Below are positions 7,148 through 18,100 of a stretch of DNA of 64,000 nucleotides, one piece after another. How positions within the stretch are numbered: the first letter of the stretch is position 1; each line of letters begins with the position of its first letter. Made by a program: the position numbers and the translations under genes. The notes under the pieces are model-generated. The model did no database searches. It was not told the origin of the DNA and was given only the letters and a program-made list of their open reading frames with translations. The stretch is taken from assembly GCF_001423265.1 (NCBI RefSeq), contig NZ_LMND01000033.1, forward strand, positions 62,196 to 126,195, given 5' to 3'. The stretch is from Methylobacterium sp. Leaf108. Lineage in GTDB: Bacteria; Pseudomonadota; Alphaproteobacteria; Rhizobiales; Beijerinckiaceae.

Positions 7148-8968
7148 ATGACCGACGTCCACGCCGGCTCCTACAAGGAAGCCATCATCTTCCTCGTCAC
7201 CGCCGGCGTGGTGGTGCCCCTGTTCCACCGGCTGCGCATCAGCCCGGTCCTCGGTTTCATCGGGGCGGGGGCGCTGCTGGGGCCGTTCGGCCTCGGGCGG
7301 CTGGCCGACGGCCTGCCCTGGATCGGCTACGTCACCATCGGCAACCGGGACCAGATCGCGCATCTGGCCGAGTTCGGCGTCATCTTCCTGATGTTCATGA
7401 TCGGGGTGGAACTGTCCTGGGAGCGCCTGCGCACCCTGCGCCGCCTGGTGTTCGGGCTCGGCTCGGTGCAGGTCATCGCCTCGTCGCTGGTGATCGCGGC
7501 CTGCCTGCGCGCGGTCGAGGTGCCGTTCGGCGCCGCCCTCATCGTCGGCCTGGCGCTGGCCCTGTCCTCCACCGCGGTGGTGCTGCCGGTTCTCGCCGAA
7601 CAGAAGCGCCTCAACACGCCGGCCGGCCGCGCCAGCTTCGCCGTGCTGCTGTTCCAGGACCTCGCGGTGGCGCCGATGCTGTTCGCGGTGGCGGTGCTGG
7701 GCATGAAGGAGGGCGGCAACGTCGGCTCGGCCCTGGCCATCGCCCTGGGCCAGGCCGCGATCGCCCTCCTCGTCATCGTCGTGGCCGGCCGCCTCGCCCT
7801 GCGTCCGCTGTTCCAGCTCGTGGCGCGCACGCGCTCGCCGGAGCTGTTCATGGCGGCCTGCCTGCTGGTCATCGTCGCCACCGCGCTCACGGCGGCGGCG
7901 AGCGGCCTGTCGATGACGCTGGGCGCCTTCATCGCCGGGCTGCTGCTCGCCGAGACCGAGTACCGCCGGGCGATCGAGGCGACGATCGACCCGTTCAAGG
8001 GCCTCCTCCTCGGGGTGTTCTTCGTGTCGGTGGGCATGGGGCTCGACCCCGCCCTGCTGGTGTCGGCACCCAAGACGATCATCGGGCTCGCCCTGTGCCT
8101 CCTGGCGATCAAGGCGGCCGTGATCGTGGCGGCGGCGCCGTTCTTCCGGGTGACGCGGGCGGTGGCGCTGGAGGCGGCGCTTCTGCTCGGCCCGGGCGGC
8201 GAATTCGCCTTCGTGCTGATCGGCGGCGCCATCGCCGGCGGCCTGGTGCCCGAGCCGGTCGGCCAGGCGGCGCTGATCGTCACCACCGTGACGATGATCG
8301 CGATCCCCGGCCTCGCGGTGGTGGCGCGCCGGCTCGGGCGGCGGCTGTCGTCGGCCCGCCTCGGCCGGGCCCGGGCCGAACCGCTTCCGGCCAAGCTGCA
8401 GAACCGGGTCATCATCGCCGGCTACGGCCGGGTCGGCCGCCTCGTCGGCGAGATGCTGGCCCGCCACAAGATCCCGTACCTCGCCCTCGACGCCGACGCC
8501 GCCCGGGTCTCGGAACAGCGGCGCCTGGGCAACCCGGTCTACTTCGGCGATTCCGCCAATCCCGAGCTGCTGCGCCGCTGCGACATCGCCTCGGCGCGGG
8601 CGCTGGTCGTCACCCTCGACAACCCGCAGGCGGTGGAGGCGGTGGTGGAGGCCGCCCGGGCCGAGCGGCGCGACATCACCATCGTGGCGCGGGCGCGCGA
8701 CGCCCGCCATGCCGCCGCCCTCTACGAACTCGGGGTCGACGACGCCGTGCCCGAGACCATCGAGGCCTCGCTCCAGCTCTCCGAGGCGGTGCTCGTGGAT
8801 GTCGGCGTGCCGATGGGCCTCGTGATCGCCTCGATCCACGAGCGCCGCGACGAGTACCGCGCCATGCTCAAGCGCAAGGAGACCGAGGTGCGCCCCGCCT
8901 TTCGCGCCCGCCGCACCGTCGGAAAGGGAACGCCGCCCGAGGAGGCCCCGGTCGCCAAGGCGCCGTGA
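7148..8968 (+). CDS. CPA2-family monovalent cation:proton antiporter (KefB/KefC/YbaL type)
   Basis: 606 residues. The N-terminal two thirds (about 8-395) is a Na+/H+-exchanger fold of about 12 membrane helices that includes GFIGAGALLGPFGLG and the SSTAVVLPVL helix break. A cytoplasmic RCK_N nucleotide-binding domain follows, with the Rossmann signature IIAGYGRVGRLVGE and an acidic residue after the second strand (ALDAD). Such proteins usually exchange K+ for H+ under control of the RCK domain. Only a short tail follows the RCK_N domain. The ATG follows a GGAGCCGGACTGCG leader. It stands alone; no KefF/KefG-like partner is nearby. Confidence 0.9.
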   Translation: MTDVHAGSYKEAIIFLVTAGVVVPLFHRLRISPVLGFIGAGALLGPFGLGRLADGLPWIGYVTIGNRDQIAHLAEFGVIFLMFMIGVELSWERLRTLRRLVFGLGSVQVIASSLVIAACLRAVEVPFGAALIVGLALALSSTAVVLPVLAEQKRLNTPAGRASFAVLLFQDLAVAPMLFAVAVLGMKEGGNVGSALAIALGQAAIALLVIVVAGRLALRPLFQLVARTRSPELFMAACLLVIVATALTAAASGLSMTLGAFIAGLLLAETEYRRAIEATIDPFKGLLLGVFFVSVGMGLDPALLVSAPKTIIGLALCLLAIKAAVIVAAAPFFRVTRAVALEAALLLGPGGEFAFVLIGGAIAGGLVPEPVGQAALIVTTVTMIAIPGLAVVARRLGRRLSSARLGRARAEPLPAKLQNRVIIAGYGRVGRLVGEMLARHKIPYLALDADAARVSEQRRLGNPVYFGDSANPELLRRCDIASARALVVTLDNPQAVEAVVEAARAERRDITIVARARDARHAAALYELGVDDAVPETIEASLQLSEAVLVDVGVPMGLVIASIHERRDEYRAMLKRKETEVRPAFRARRTVGKGTPPEEAPVAKAP

Positions 8969-9049
8969 CGGGAGGGCCTCATCCCATTCCCGGTTGATCA
9001 CTTCGTGATGCGGGACATGGGCTTCGCTCAGGCGCCGCGCGGGCTCGGT

Positions 9050-9086
9050 GATACGGTTCCCGCTTGATCCAAGCGGAAACCGTATC
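9050..9086. terminator. 16-bp hairpin between convergent genes
   Basis: Arms 9050-9065 and 9071-9086 (GATACGGTT-C-CCGCTT pairing with AAGCGG-A-AACCGTATC) form a 16-bp stem with one mismatch and a 5-base loop. It lies between the antiporter gene (+) and the gene ending at 9085 (-), and includes that gene's stop codon. There is no T-run, so it could be a bidirectional terminator or a copy of a dispersed palindromic repeat. Confidence 0.5.
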
Positions 9087-9549
9087 AGAACAATCGGCCC
9101 TGGCCGAGGTTCGGCAGCGCCGGCGCGGTCGGCGTGGGCACCGGCGCCGCCTCGGCGCGCTCCTTCACCGATCTCGGTCCGCGACGGACGCCGACGCGCG
9201 CGCGCGGTTCGCTGCCGGTGGCGAAGCTGCAGCGGTAGACGATCTCGTCGGGGGGGCCGAGCGCGGTATCGAGGGGCACGGTGACCGTGTCGCCGGAGTA
9301 GCGCCACTTGCGGGTGCCCTTGTCCCAGTAGAGCCAGATCATCGTCGGATGGCCCTTGATCGCGAAGACGGCGGCGTTCTTGGCCAGCGCCTGGATGGTG
9401 CGCGGGTCGTACATGCCCTTGGCGCGATAGGCGTCCTGGAACGCCTGCGGCTGGCGCTCGACGAACGTGTTCTTCACGATCTGAATCGTGGCGCCCGGTT
9501 TGCCAAGAAACCGCTTGAAGTCGCTCAAAGATCGCAAGACGACCGACAT
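9085..9549 (-). CDS. Conserved-looking hypothetical protein
   Basis: 154 residues, family not recognised. It starts MSVVLRSLSDFKRFL after a good ribosome-binding site (AAGGGTGACGCC). An in-frame start 41 codons upstream gives a low-complexity Ser/Arg extension and was not used. The middle contains DPRTIQALAKNAAVFAIKG and a WLYWDKGTRKWRYSGDTV segment, probably a small beta-rich domain. The C-terminus is Pro/Ala-rich and positively charged. It has no signal peptide or membrane segment. A cytosolic housekeeping protein is possible but unproven. Confidence 0.65.
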   Translation of the reverse strand: MSVVLRSLSDFKRFLGKPGATIQIVKNTFVERQPQAFQDAYRAKGMYDPRTIQALAKNAAVFAIKGHPTMIWLYWDKGTRKWRYSGDTVTVPLDTALGPPDEIVYRCSFATGSEPRARVGVRRGPRSVKERAEAAPVPTPTAPALPNLGQGRLF

Positions 9550-9875
9550 GGCGTCACCCTTATCCAGGACCGTACGAGCACGGCCCTGACTTGCACGAGA
9601 CTGTGCAGACGAGCTGTTCGATTCTCGTGACGCAGATGGAGGGGGGGAGAACGCTACGGCGCGGGATATCAACAGGTTTTCCGGGTTATACCCAGCTTCG
9701 TGCCGGGCATTGCAACACCGTCCTGCCCATCGAGCCCGCGTGAACGCCGATAAATTGCTTATTCAGCTTCGGAATCCCGACCGACGACCGGCATGGGCCG
9801 GGGTGCCGAGGGGCTCGCCGCGGCGCCGTTCCGTGCCGGCTTGACGCGACGCCCGCCTTGCCGCGTTGTCGGGCG
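9550..9875. other. Divergent intergenic region, no gene seen
   Basis: 326 bases between two divergently read genes, so both promoters should be here. A somewhat AT-richer patch lies at about 9745-9775 (GATAAATTGCTTATTCAG). I saw no clear -35/-10 pair, hairpin or small gene. Confidence 0.4.
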
Positions 9876-11051
9876 ATGCTGCTGCCGTTCTTCACAGCCC
9901 TGCGCGCCGCCCGGGTGCCCGTCACCCTGCGCGAGTACCTGACGCTTCTGGGCGCCCTCGACCGCAATCTCGCCGACCGCAGCGTCGAGACGTTCTATCT
10001 CCTGGCCCGCACCGCCCTCGTGAAGGACGAGCGGCATCTCGACCGGTTCGACCGGGTCTTCGGCACCGTCTTCAAGGGCGTCCAGTCCCTCGACGCGGCG
10101 GTGGAGGCGTCCGCCATCCCCGAGGAATGGCTGCGCAAGCTCACCGAACGCTACATGACCGACGAGGAGAAGGCAGAGCTCAAGGCGCTCGGCTGGGACA
10201 AGCTGTTCGAGACGCTGAAAGAACGCCTCGCCGAGCAGAAGGAGCGCCACCAGGGCGGTTCGAAGTGGATCGGCACCGGCGGCACCTCGCCCTTCGGCGC
10301 CTACGGCTACAATCCGGAGGGCGTCCGGATCGGCCAGGACGGCAACCGCCATTTCCGGGCGGTGAAGGTGTGGGACCGGCGCGACTTCAAGGACCTCGAC
10401 GACGGCGTCGAACTCGGCACCCGCAACCTGCGCGTGGCGTTGCGCCGCCTACGGAGCTTCGCCCGCACCGGGGCGGCGGAGGAACTCGACCTCGACGGCA
10501 CCGTCCGGGCGAGCGCCGCCAAGGGCTACCTCGACCTGAAACTGCGGCCCGAGCGCCGCAACGGCGTGAAGGTGCTGCTGTTCCTCGACGTCGGCGGCTC
10601 GATGGACCGGCACGTGGAACTGGCCGAGGAACTGTTCTCGGCGGCGCGGGCCGAGTTCAAGCACCTCCAGCACTTCTATTTCCACAATTGCCCTTACGAG
10701 CGGGTCTGGACCGACAACCGCCGCCGCCACGACGAGGGCATGCCTGTCCTCGACCTCGTCCGCACCTATCCGTCCGACTACCGCCTCGTCTTCGTCGGCG
10801 ACGCCGCCATGAGCCCCTACGAGATCGCGATGCCGGGCGGCTCGGTGGAGCATTGGAACGAAGAGGCGGGCCAGGTCTGGCTGCAACGGCTCCTCGACCA
10901 CTTCCCGAAGGCCGCCTGGCTCAACCCGACGCCGCCCGAGCACTGGGCCTACACCCAGTCCACCGCCATGGTCCGGCGGCTCGTGGACGACCGGATGTTC
11001 CCCCTCACCCCTGAGGGGATCGAGGGCGCCACCAGGGTTTTGATGCGGTGA
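9876..11051 (+). CDS. VWA domain protein, CoxE-like
   Basis: 391 residues. It opens with MLLPFFTALRAARVPVTLREYLTLL, the family's typical N-terminus, so I prefer the ATG at 9876 to the in-frame TTG 18 bases upstream. The N-terminal half is helical. The C-terminal half is a von Willebrand A domain with MIDAS-type DVGGSMD at 238-244, where the second motif position is Gly rather than the usual x-Ser pattern (DxSxS becomes DVGGS). Relatives often occur with MoxR-type AAA ATPases and help load metals or assemble enzymes. No MoxR gene is adjacent here. The stop lies 7 bases from the convergent ferredoxin gene. Confidence 0.85.
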   Translation: MLLPFFTALRAARVPVTLREYLTLLGALDRNLADRSVETFYLLARTALVKDERHLDRFDRVFGTVFKGVQSLDAAVEASAIPEEWLRKLTERYMTDEEKAELKALGWDKLFETLKERLAEQKERHQGGSKWIGTGGTSPFGAYGYNPEGVRIGQDGNRHFRAVKVWDRRDFKDLDDGVELGTRNLRVALRRLRSFARTGAAEELDLDGTVRASAAKGYLDLKLRPERRNGVKVLLFLDVGGSMDRHVELAEELFSAARAEFKHLQHFYFHNCPYERVWTDNRRRHDEGMPVLDLVRTYPSDYRLVFVGDAAMSPYEIAMPGGSVEHWNEEAGQVWLQRLLDHFPKAAWLNPTPPEHWAYTQSTAMVRRLVDDRMFPLTPEGIEGATRVLMR

Positions 11052-11058
11052 GGCCGGA

Positions 11059-11379
11059 TCACCCCTGGCGAGCCGGCGTCGTCACGGTAAGCCCGTCGAG
11101 GTCGGGCTTGACGCGGATCTGACAGGAGAGGCGCGAGGTCGAGCGCACGTCGGAGGCGAAATCGAGCATGTCCTGCTCCATCGGCTCGGCCGGCCCGACG
11201 ACGGCGGCCCAATCGGCGCCGACGTAGACGTGGCAGGTGGCGCAGGCGCAGGCGCCGCCGCATTCCGCGTCGATCCCCGGGACGTTGTTGCGGATCGCCG
11301 CCTCCATCACGGTCGAACCGACCTCCGCCTCCACTGTCCTGGCCGTGCCGGCATGGTCGACGTAGGTGATCTTGGGCAT
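11059..11379 (-). CDS. Adrenodoxin-type [2Fe-2S] ferredoxin
   Basis: 106 residues, full length for the class. Ligands are C40-x5-C46-x2-C49 (in ECGGACACATC) and C86 (RLSCQI), the adrenodoxin arrangement rather than the plant type. The acidic loop AEPMEQDMLDFA and the PGIDAECGG entry are also typical. It would carry electrons to monooxygenases (for example P450s) or serve Fe-S biogenesis. Neither isc genes nor a reductase is adjacent, so the partner is unknown. Confidence 0.92.
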   Translation of the reverse strand: MPKITYVDHAGTARTVEAEVGSTVMEAAIRNNVPGIDAECGGACACATCHVYVGADWAAVVGPAEPMEQDMLDFASDVRSTSRLSCQIRVKPDLDGLTVTTPARQG

Positions 11380-11558
11380 CGCTGGCTCCGGGTTCGTCCA
11401 CCGCATGTGTGGCCGGTCTTGTGGCGCGCGCCTGCCTTGAAGGGGCGGGCCCCTGAAAGCAAGCGTCGCGGCGGGTCCGGCCATTATTCCCTGCGCCGAC
11501 GCGAGAGCGCCAGGGCGGTTCCGCCGGAATGCGCCGGCGCCCGCTTTTGCCGCACGGG

Positions 11559-11900
11559 TCAGCTTGCGTCGGGCCCGAGGCGGTCGATGGCCGCCAGCGT
11601 GTCGGCGACGACCCTCGCGATATCCGCGAGGCCGGGAGGTGCGGGGTCTCCGGCGCGCAGGCCCGCCTCCACCTCGGCGCAGAGCGCGGCCAGCGCGGCG
11701 GCCCCGACCCCCAGGGCCGAGCCGCGCAGGGTATGGACGAGGTCGGCCCGCGGCGCCGACGCCGGCCCGTCCTCGCGAATGCGGGGCAGGAGCACGGCGC
11801 ATTGATGCGCGAACAGCGCCAGCACCTCCCGCGCCAGGTCGGCATCGCCGAAGGTCTGGGCGTCGAGATGGGCGCGGTCGATCAGGGCGGGAGACGACAC
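11559..11900 (-). CDS. Orphan Hpt (histidine phosphotransfer) domain protein
   Basis: 113 residues forming little more than one Hpt domain. The motif HTLRGSALGVG carries the probable phospho-acceptor His (about 56), followed by the helix-rich LAALCAEVEAGLRAG. I used a GTG with AGGATCG seven bases upstream; an ATG 93 bases further upstream is possible. Hpt proteins relay phosphate between hybrid kinases and response regulators. No kinase or regulator is adjacent, so its phosphorelay cannot be named. The neighbouring growth-pole gene and CtrA-type sites make a CckA/ChpT-like cell-cycle link tempting, but the sequence does not show it. Confidence 0.75.
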   Translation of the reverse strand: MSSPALIDRAHLDAQTFGDADLAREVLALFAHQCAVLLPRIREDGPASAPRADLVHTLRGSALGVGAAALAALCAEVEAGLRAGDPAPPGLADIARVVADTLAAIDRLGPDAS

Positions 11901-12183
11901 GTGGGGCGATCCTGGGCCTGCGCGGGCGAACCGGGGGGCGGCTGTCCACAGGCCATGCGGCGGCGGTTCGCAGGCGCTTAAGCATTGAGGCATCATGCGG
12001 ATAGCCCGCTGCCGGAGTTCGGGCTTTCGTTTGGTAACCATTCCGTTAAGGTTTTTCGGGTGGTTCGCCCGGCTCGGGTATCCCGGCCCGGCGGCGAAGT
12101 CTAAACTTCCTTGGTAAATCGGTAAAAATGACTCCGCCCGCCGGTGACAGCGGTGGGTCGGGGCTCGCGTGACGAGGCGTTGG

Positions 12184-15100
12184 ATGGCCACGGAAAAGAA
12201 GCTCAAGGATCCGGCCGAGGCGGCGCTTTCCGCGATCGAACAAGCTCTGAACCTGGACATGCTGACCCCCGAGCGGGACGACAAGCGCGTCGAGCCGCGG
12301 TTGCCCGACGTCGGCGACGGCGACGACCTCCTCGACCGCAACGGACGCCTCGCCCCCCCACGCCTCGACCTCGATCCCCCGCTGGTGTCCGACCTCGCCC
12401 AGGCCGATCGTTCGCGGCCCCGGCGCGAGGGCGGGCTCCTGCCCCCCGACCGTTCGCTGGTGGCCAACGACGACCGCCAGAACATCGGCATCCTGCAGCA
12501 GACCCTGCGGGTGCGCCCGTCCTCGAAGCCCTACCTCGTGGCAGCGATCGCGGCGCTCGCCTGGATCGGGGCCCTCGTCGGCCTGGCCTGGCAGCAGTCG
12601 GGCGGCGACCTGCGCGCCTTCTTCGCCGGGATGACCGCCCTCCAGTCCGCCGTCGCCGCCACCGTGGTGGTCGGCCCCACCGTGCTGTTCCTGATCATGG
12701 CCATGCTGGCCGTGCGCGCCCAGGAGATGCGCCTCGTCGCCCGCGCCGTCGGCGAGGTCGCGATCCGTCTGGCCGAGCCCGAGAACTTCTCCACCGACGC
12801 GGTCCTGACCATGTCGCAGACCGTGCGCCGCGAAGTGGCCGCGGTGGGCGACGGCGTCGAGCGGGCGCTGGCGCGGGCCGGCGAACTCGAGACCCTGGTG
12901 CGCGGCGAGATCGCCACCCTGGAGCGGGCCTATTCCGAGAACGAGATCCGCATCCGGTCGCTGGTCGACGAACTCGTGGCGCAGCGCGAGTCCATCGTCG
13001 CCAACGCCGAGCGGGTGCGCGGCGCCATCGCCGGCTCCCACCAGAACCTCACGGCGGAACTCGACGGCGCGGCCGAGCGCATCGTCGCCGCCGTCACCGG
13101 TGCGGGCGACCGGGTCACCGGCGCCCTCGACGCGCGCGGCGAGGCCATCACCACGGCGCTCGGCGACCGCGGCGACGCCATCACGGCGGCGCTGGGCGTG
13201 GCCGGCGACAAGGTGGTCGGCCTCGTCTCGGAGCGTGGCGACGATCTCGTCCAGCGCCTGACCACCACCAGCGAGGGCGTGCGCGGCAGCCTCGCCGACG
13301 TCGGCAACGCCCTGGCGCAATCCCTGGAGAGCCGTGCCGGCGAGGTCACCCAGGCCTTCGAGCGCACCGGTGGCATCCTCACCGCGACGCTGGCCGACAA
13401 CGCCGGCCAGGTCGCCAGGACCCTCGCCGAGACCGGGGCCGAGGTGATCTCGGCGCTCAACCGCCAGGGCGGCGCCGTGCGCGAGAGCTTCGAGGAATCC
13501 GCTCGCTCCCTCGAGACCACCTTCCTGTCCCGCGGCACCGAACTCACCGAGCGGTTCGCCTCCACCGGCGGCACCATCACCGCGCGGTTCGCCGAGACCG
13601 GCGCCGCCCTCACCCAGGACATCGCCACCCGCGGGGCGTCCCTGCGGGCCGAGATCGAGGCGGCCGGCACCGGCGTGTCCGATCTCATCGAGACGCGCAG
13701 CCGCGACGCCCACGCCGGCCTCGTCCTGGCCGCCACCGGCATCGTCGAGACCTTCAGCACCAGCGCCGCCGGGCTGCGCGACGACCTCGTCGCCTCCGCC
13801 GAGGGCCTGGCCGCCAGCGTCGGCGCCAGGGGCGATGCCATCGCGGACCGGATCGCCGCAGTGGCCGACCGCCTGCACGAGACCGTGACCGTCCAGGGTG
13901 GCGGCCTCGAGACCCGGCTCGATGCGGCCGGCGAGCGGATCGGCAACCTCGTCCTCCTGCGGACCCAGGAGGCGACCACCGCCCTCGACGGCGCCTTCAC
14001 CTCCCTCGGCCAGACCTTCGAGACCCGCGCGTCGGGCACCGTCGACAGCCTGCGCTCCACCGTCGACGCGCTCGGCGCGGACATCGACGGCCGTGGCGCC
14101 AGGGTCGCCGAGATCGTCCGGCTCGGCGCCGAGGCGATCACGACCTCCGTCGTCGCCAGCACGGACGAGGCGGTCAGGGCCCTGCGTCACTCCGCCGAAG
14201 CATCGGCCGCCACCGTCGGCGCCAGCACGGCGGAGGCCGTCGAGGCCCTGCGCCGCTCCGCCGAGGAGACCACCAACGCGGTCGGCGCCAGCACCGGCGA
14301 GGCCGTCCAGACGTTCCGCCGCTCGGCCGAGGACATGACGGCCGCCGCCGCCGCCAGCGCCGACCGCGCCGCCGAAGCCATCCGCCTGTCCGCCTCCGGG
14401 GCGACCGGCGAGCTCGAGGCCCGCACGGCGGACGTCGCCGCCGTGTTCGACCGCCGCGTGGCGGCCACCGCGGACGACCTCTCCGCCAGGACCCAGGCGG
14501 CGGCCAACGCCCTGCTCGAAACGGTCCAGGGCGTCGGCGGCGAGCTCGAGCGCAGCGCCGAGACCTCCGTCGAGGCCCTGCGCCGGGCTGTGCTGGGCAT
14601 CGGCGACCAGGTGACGGAGCGGACCGCGCAGGTCACCGGCGCCCTCGCGCAGGCGGCCGAAGGCCTGCGGGCCGACCTCACCCAGCGCATCTCGGAGGTG
14701 GAAACCGCCTTCGGAAGCCAGGGCCGCGGCCTCTCCGACCTCATCGCCACCCATGCCCAGGATGCGCAGGCGCAGATCGCCGGCGTCGCCCGCGACGTGG
14801 TGATGGCGGTGACGACCCATGGCGCGCGCGTCAACGACGCCCTCGTGCGCACCGGGACCACCTTCACCGAAGCCACCGAAGGCCGCGCCCGCGACATCGA
14901 CGCGGTGCTCAACGACCGCCTCTCGGCCCTCATGGAGACGATCTCCCGCGGCGACATCCTGGCGGACCGGATCTCGCGGGATACGGCGTCCCTGACGCAG
15001 GTCGTGGACGGCCAGCTCGCCGAGATGGACCGCGTCATCACCGTCCAGGGCAAGGCCATGGCCGAGACCATCGCCGACCGCACGCGGGAGGCGCGCGATG

Positions 15101-18100
15101 TCGTCGAGGCGCAGCTCGGTGCCCTCGAGGACCGCTCCGTCAAGCGCACCGCCGAGATCGGCGAGACCTTCACGACGCTGGTGACCCACATCGACGGACA
15201 TCTCGGCGCCCGCGCCACCGCGCTCAACGAAGCCCTGATCGTGCGCACCGGCGAGATGGCGCGCATCATGACCGAGGGCAGCCGCGACCTCGTCCAGGCG
15301 CTGGACGCCCGTGCCGACGGCATGGCCCAGGACATCGCCGCCCGCAGCCAGAGCCTCGGCGACACCCTCGGCGTCCGTGCGGCCGAAATCGCCGAGCGGA
15401 TCGAGGTGCAGACGGTCGCCCTCGCCGGCCGCCTCGACGACGGGGTCGGCCGCTTCGACACCGGCGTCCTCCAGCGCCTGGAGGCCATCGGTGCCGCCCT
15501 CGAGGAGCGCAGCCGCCTCATCGACGAGACCTTCGGCGCCCAGGCCTTCGAGGCGATCCGCCTCATCGAGAGCCGCACCCGCGCCGTCGACGACGAACTC
15601 GCCGGCCGCACCCGCGAACTCGTCGCCCTGGTCGAGCAGCGCAGCGGCGGCGCCAACGAGGCGCTCGCCGCCCAGGTCGAGGCGGTCCGTGCCGCCTTCG
15701 CGGAGCGCGCCGACGACCTCGGCACCCTCATCGACGCCCGCACCGCGGCCATGACGAGCGAACTCGACGAGAAGGGGCGCCAGGTCTTCGGCGCCCTGGG
15801 CGGCCGCATCACCGAGATCGCCCGTCTCTTCGACACCGGCAGCGCCTCGCTCGGCGCCCTCCTCGACCAGCGCGGCGAGGCCGTGCTCGGCCGCCTGCGC
15901 GAGGTCGTGGCCGAAGCCGACCGGCTCCTCGCCGAGGGCGAAGGCCGTCTCGGCAAGACCCTCGACACCCGCACCGCCGACATCAGCGCCCTCCTCGACG
16001 AGGGGGTCCGCACGGTCCACGGCCTCCTCGACGACCGCACCGGCGAGATCCGCGGCCTGCTCGACGGGCATGCCGGCGCCCTCGCCCATACCTTCGACGA
16101 CCGGGCCAGCCAGATCCGGGCCCTCCTCGACGACCGCACCGGGGCGATCACCGCGACCCTCGACGACCGCACCGGCCGCATCCGCGCCCTCGTCGACGAC
16201 CACTCCGAAACGCTGGCCGCGACCTTCGACGGAGGCACCGACCAGATCAGGGGCCTGCTCGACCGTCATGCCGACGGCGTGACCGCCACGCTGGGCGACG
16301 GCACCGCCCGGATCGGCGGGCTCATCGAGACCCACCGGACGGACCTCGCCGCGGCCATGGACGGCGGCGCCGGCCTCATCCGCGACCTCGTCGAGACGCA
16401 TGCCACCGTCGTGGCCACCGCGCTGGGTGACAAGGCCGTCGAGATCAAGTCCGCCCTGGAGCACCACGCCGAAGAACTGGCCACCACCCTCGACGGCCGG
16501 ACGGAGAGCCTGCGCGCCATCGTGGGCGGCCATTCCGGCGCCATCGCCGCGACCTTCGGCGACGGCACCGCCGAGATCCGCAACCTGCTCGACCATCACG
16601 CGCAGGGCCTCGCCACCACGATCGCGCAGGGCGCGAGCGGCATGCGGACCCTCGTCGACGGCCAGTCCGGCGTCCTGGCCGCCACCCTGGAGGAGAGGAC
16701 CGAGCAGATGCGCGGCCTCCTCGACCAGCACGGCGAGTCCCTGACGGCGACCCTCGACGACCGCACCGGCCGCCTGCGCAACCTCGTCGACGGTCATGCC
16801 CGCGCCTTCACCACCACCGTCGACGAGCGCACCGCCGAAATCCGCGGCCTGCTCCAGACGCATGCCGGCACCGTCGCGACCAGCTTGGACGACCAGACCG
16901 GCGCGATCCGGACCCTCCTCGACGGCCACGCCGGGGCGCTGACCGTCACCTTCGACGAGCGCATCGATCCGCTGCGCGACAGCCTGACCGAACGCAGCCA
17001 GCAACTCGTCTCGACCATCGAGACCGCCCTTACCCGGGCCACGGGCGCCATCGACGTGCGCAGCCAGGCGCTGCTCACCCTGTTCGACGAGCGCATCGGC
17101 GGCCTCGACGAGGTGGTCCAGGGCGGCGGCGCGCGCTTCGCCAAAACCATCGACGACCGCACCAGCGGCATTCGCGGCCTGTTCGACGAGATCCTGCGGG
17201 CCCTCGACGGACTGGTGGACGGCCGTGCCGAGGCCCTCGCCGACCGCCTCGACGCCCGTACGCAGACCCTCGCCACCCTGTTCGACGAGCGCATGCGTGC
17301 CCTCGACGCCCTGGTGGAAGAGCGGGCCTCCGACTTCGCGCGGACGATCGAGGCGCAGGGCTCGAGCCTGACCCAGACGGTCGACGCCCGCAGCGAGGCC
17401 TTCACCAGCCGCATCGACAACCGCATGAAGGTGTTCGCCAACCTCGTCGCCTCCCGTGGCGACGCCCTGGCCACGGCCTTCGACGACCGCCAGGACGCCT
17501 ATTCCACCCTGGTGGATCAGGGCACGGCCACCATGCTCGCCGCCTTCGACGAGCGCGTCAGCCGCCACGCCGCCCTCGCCGAGGCCCATGCGGCGGCGCT
17601 CGGTGCCGCCCTCGACCAGCGCAACGCCGCGATCAGCACTCTCCTCGACGGACGCACCGAAGAGCTCGGGACCGCCTTCGAGCGCCGCACCGGGGCGCTG
17701 GCCACGCTCATCGAGAGCCGTGGCCAGGCCCTGTCGCGACGCCTCGCCGAGAGCGCCGAGGTCATCACCCGCGCCATCGAGGAGCGCGGCGGCGCCCTCG
17801 TCACCACCCTGGACGGCCGCGGCACCGAGGTGGTCGAGGCCCTGGGCCACCATGCCGACCGCCTGCGCGACCTCGTCGAGGGCCCGGCCGCGACCCTGGT
17901 CGGTTCGCTCAACGACAGCGGCCAGGCCATCGAGCGGGCCCTGGCCGAACACGGCCAGCCCCTGGTGGAGGCGATCCGCGAGCGGACCGAGGCGCTGGTG
18001 GCGCAATCGGATGCCTCCGCCAATGCCCTGCTCAGTGCCATCGACGGCGGCGCATCGCGTGCCATCGCGACGCTGACGGATGCCGGCGACCGCCTGCGCA

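Noticed and set aside
12034-12049. CtrA-like GTAACCAT and TAAC-N7-TTAA upstream of the giant gene
   Set aside because: Two mismatches to TTAA-N7-TTAA and about 135 bases from the start; suggestive given the gene's probable cell-cycle role, but too weak to annotate.
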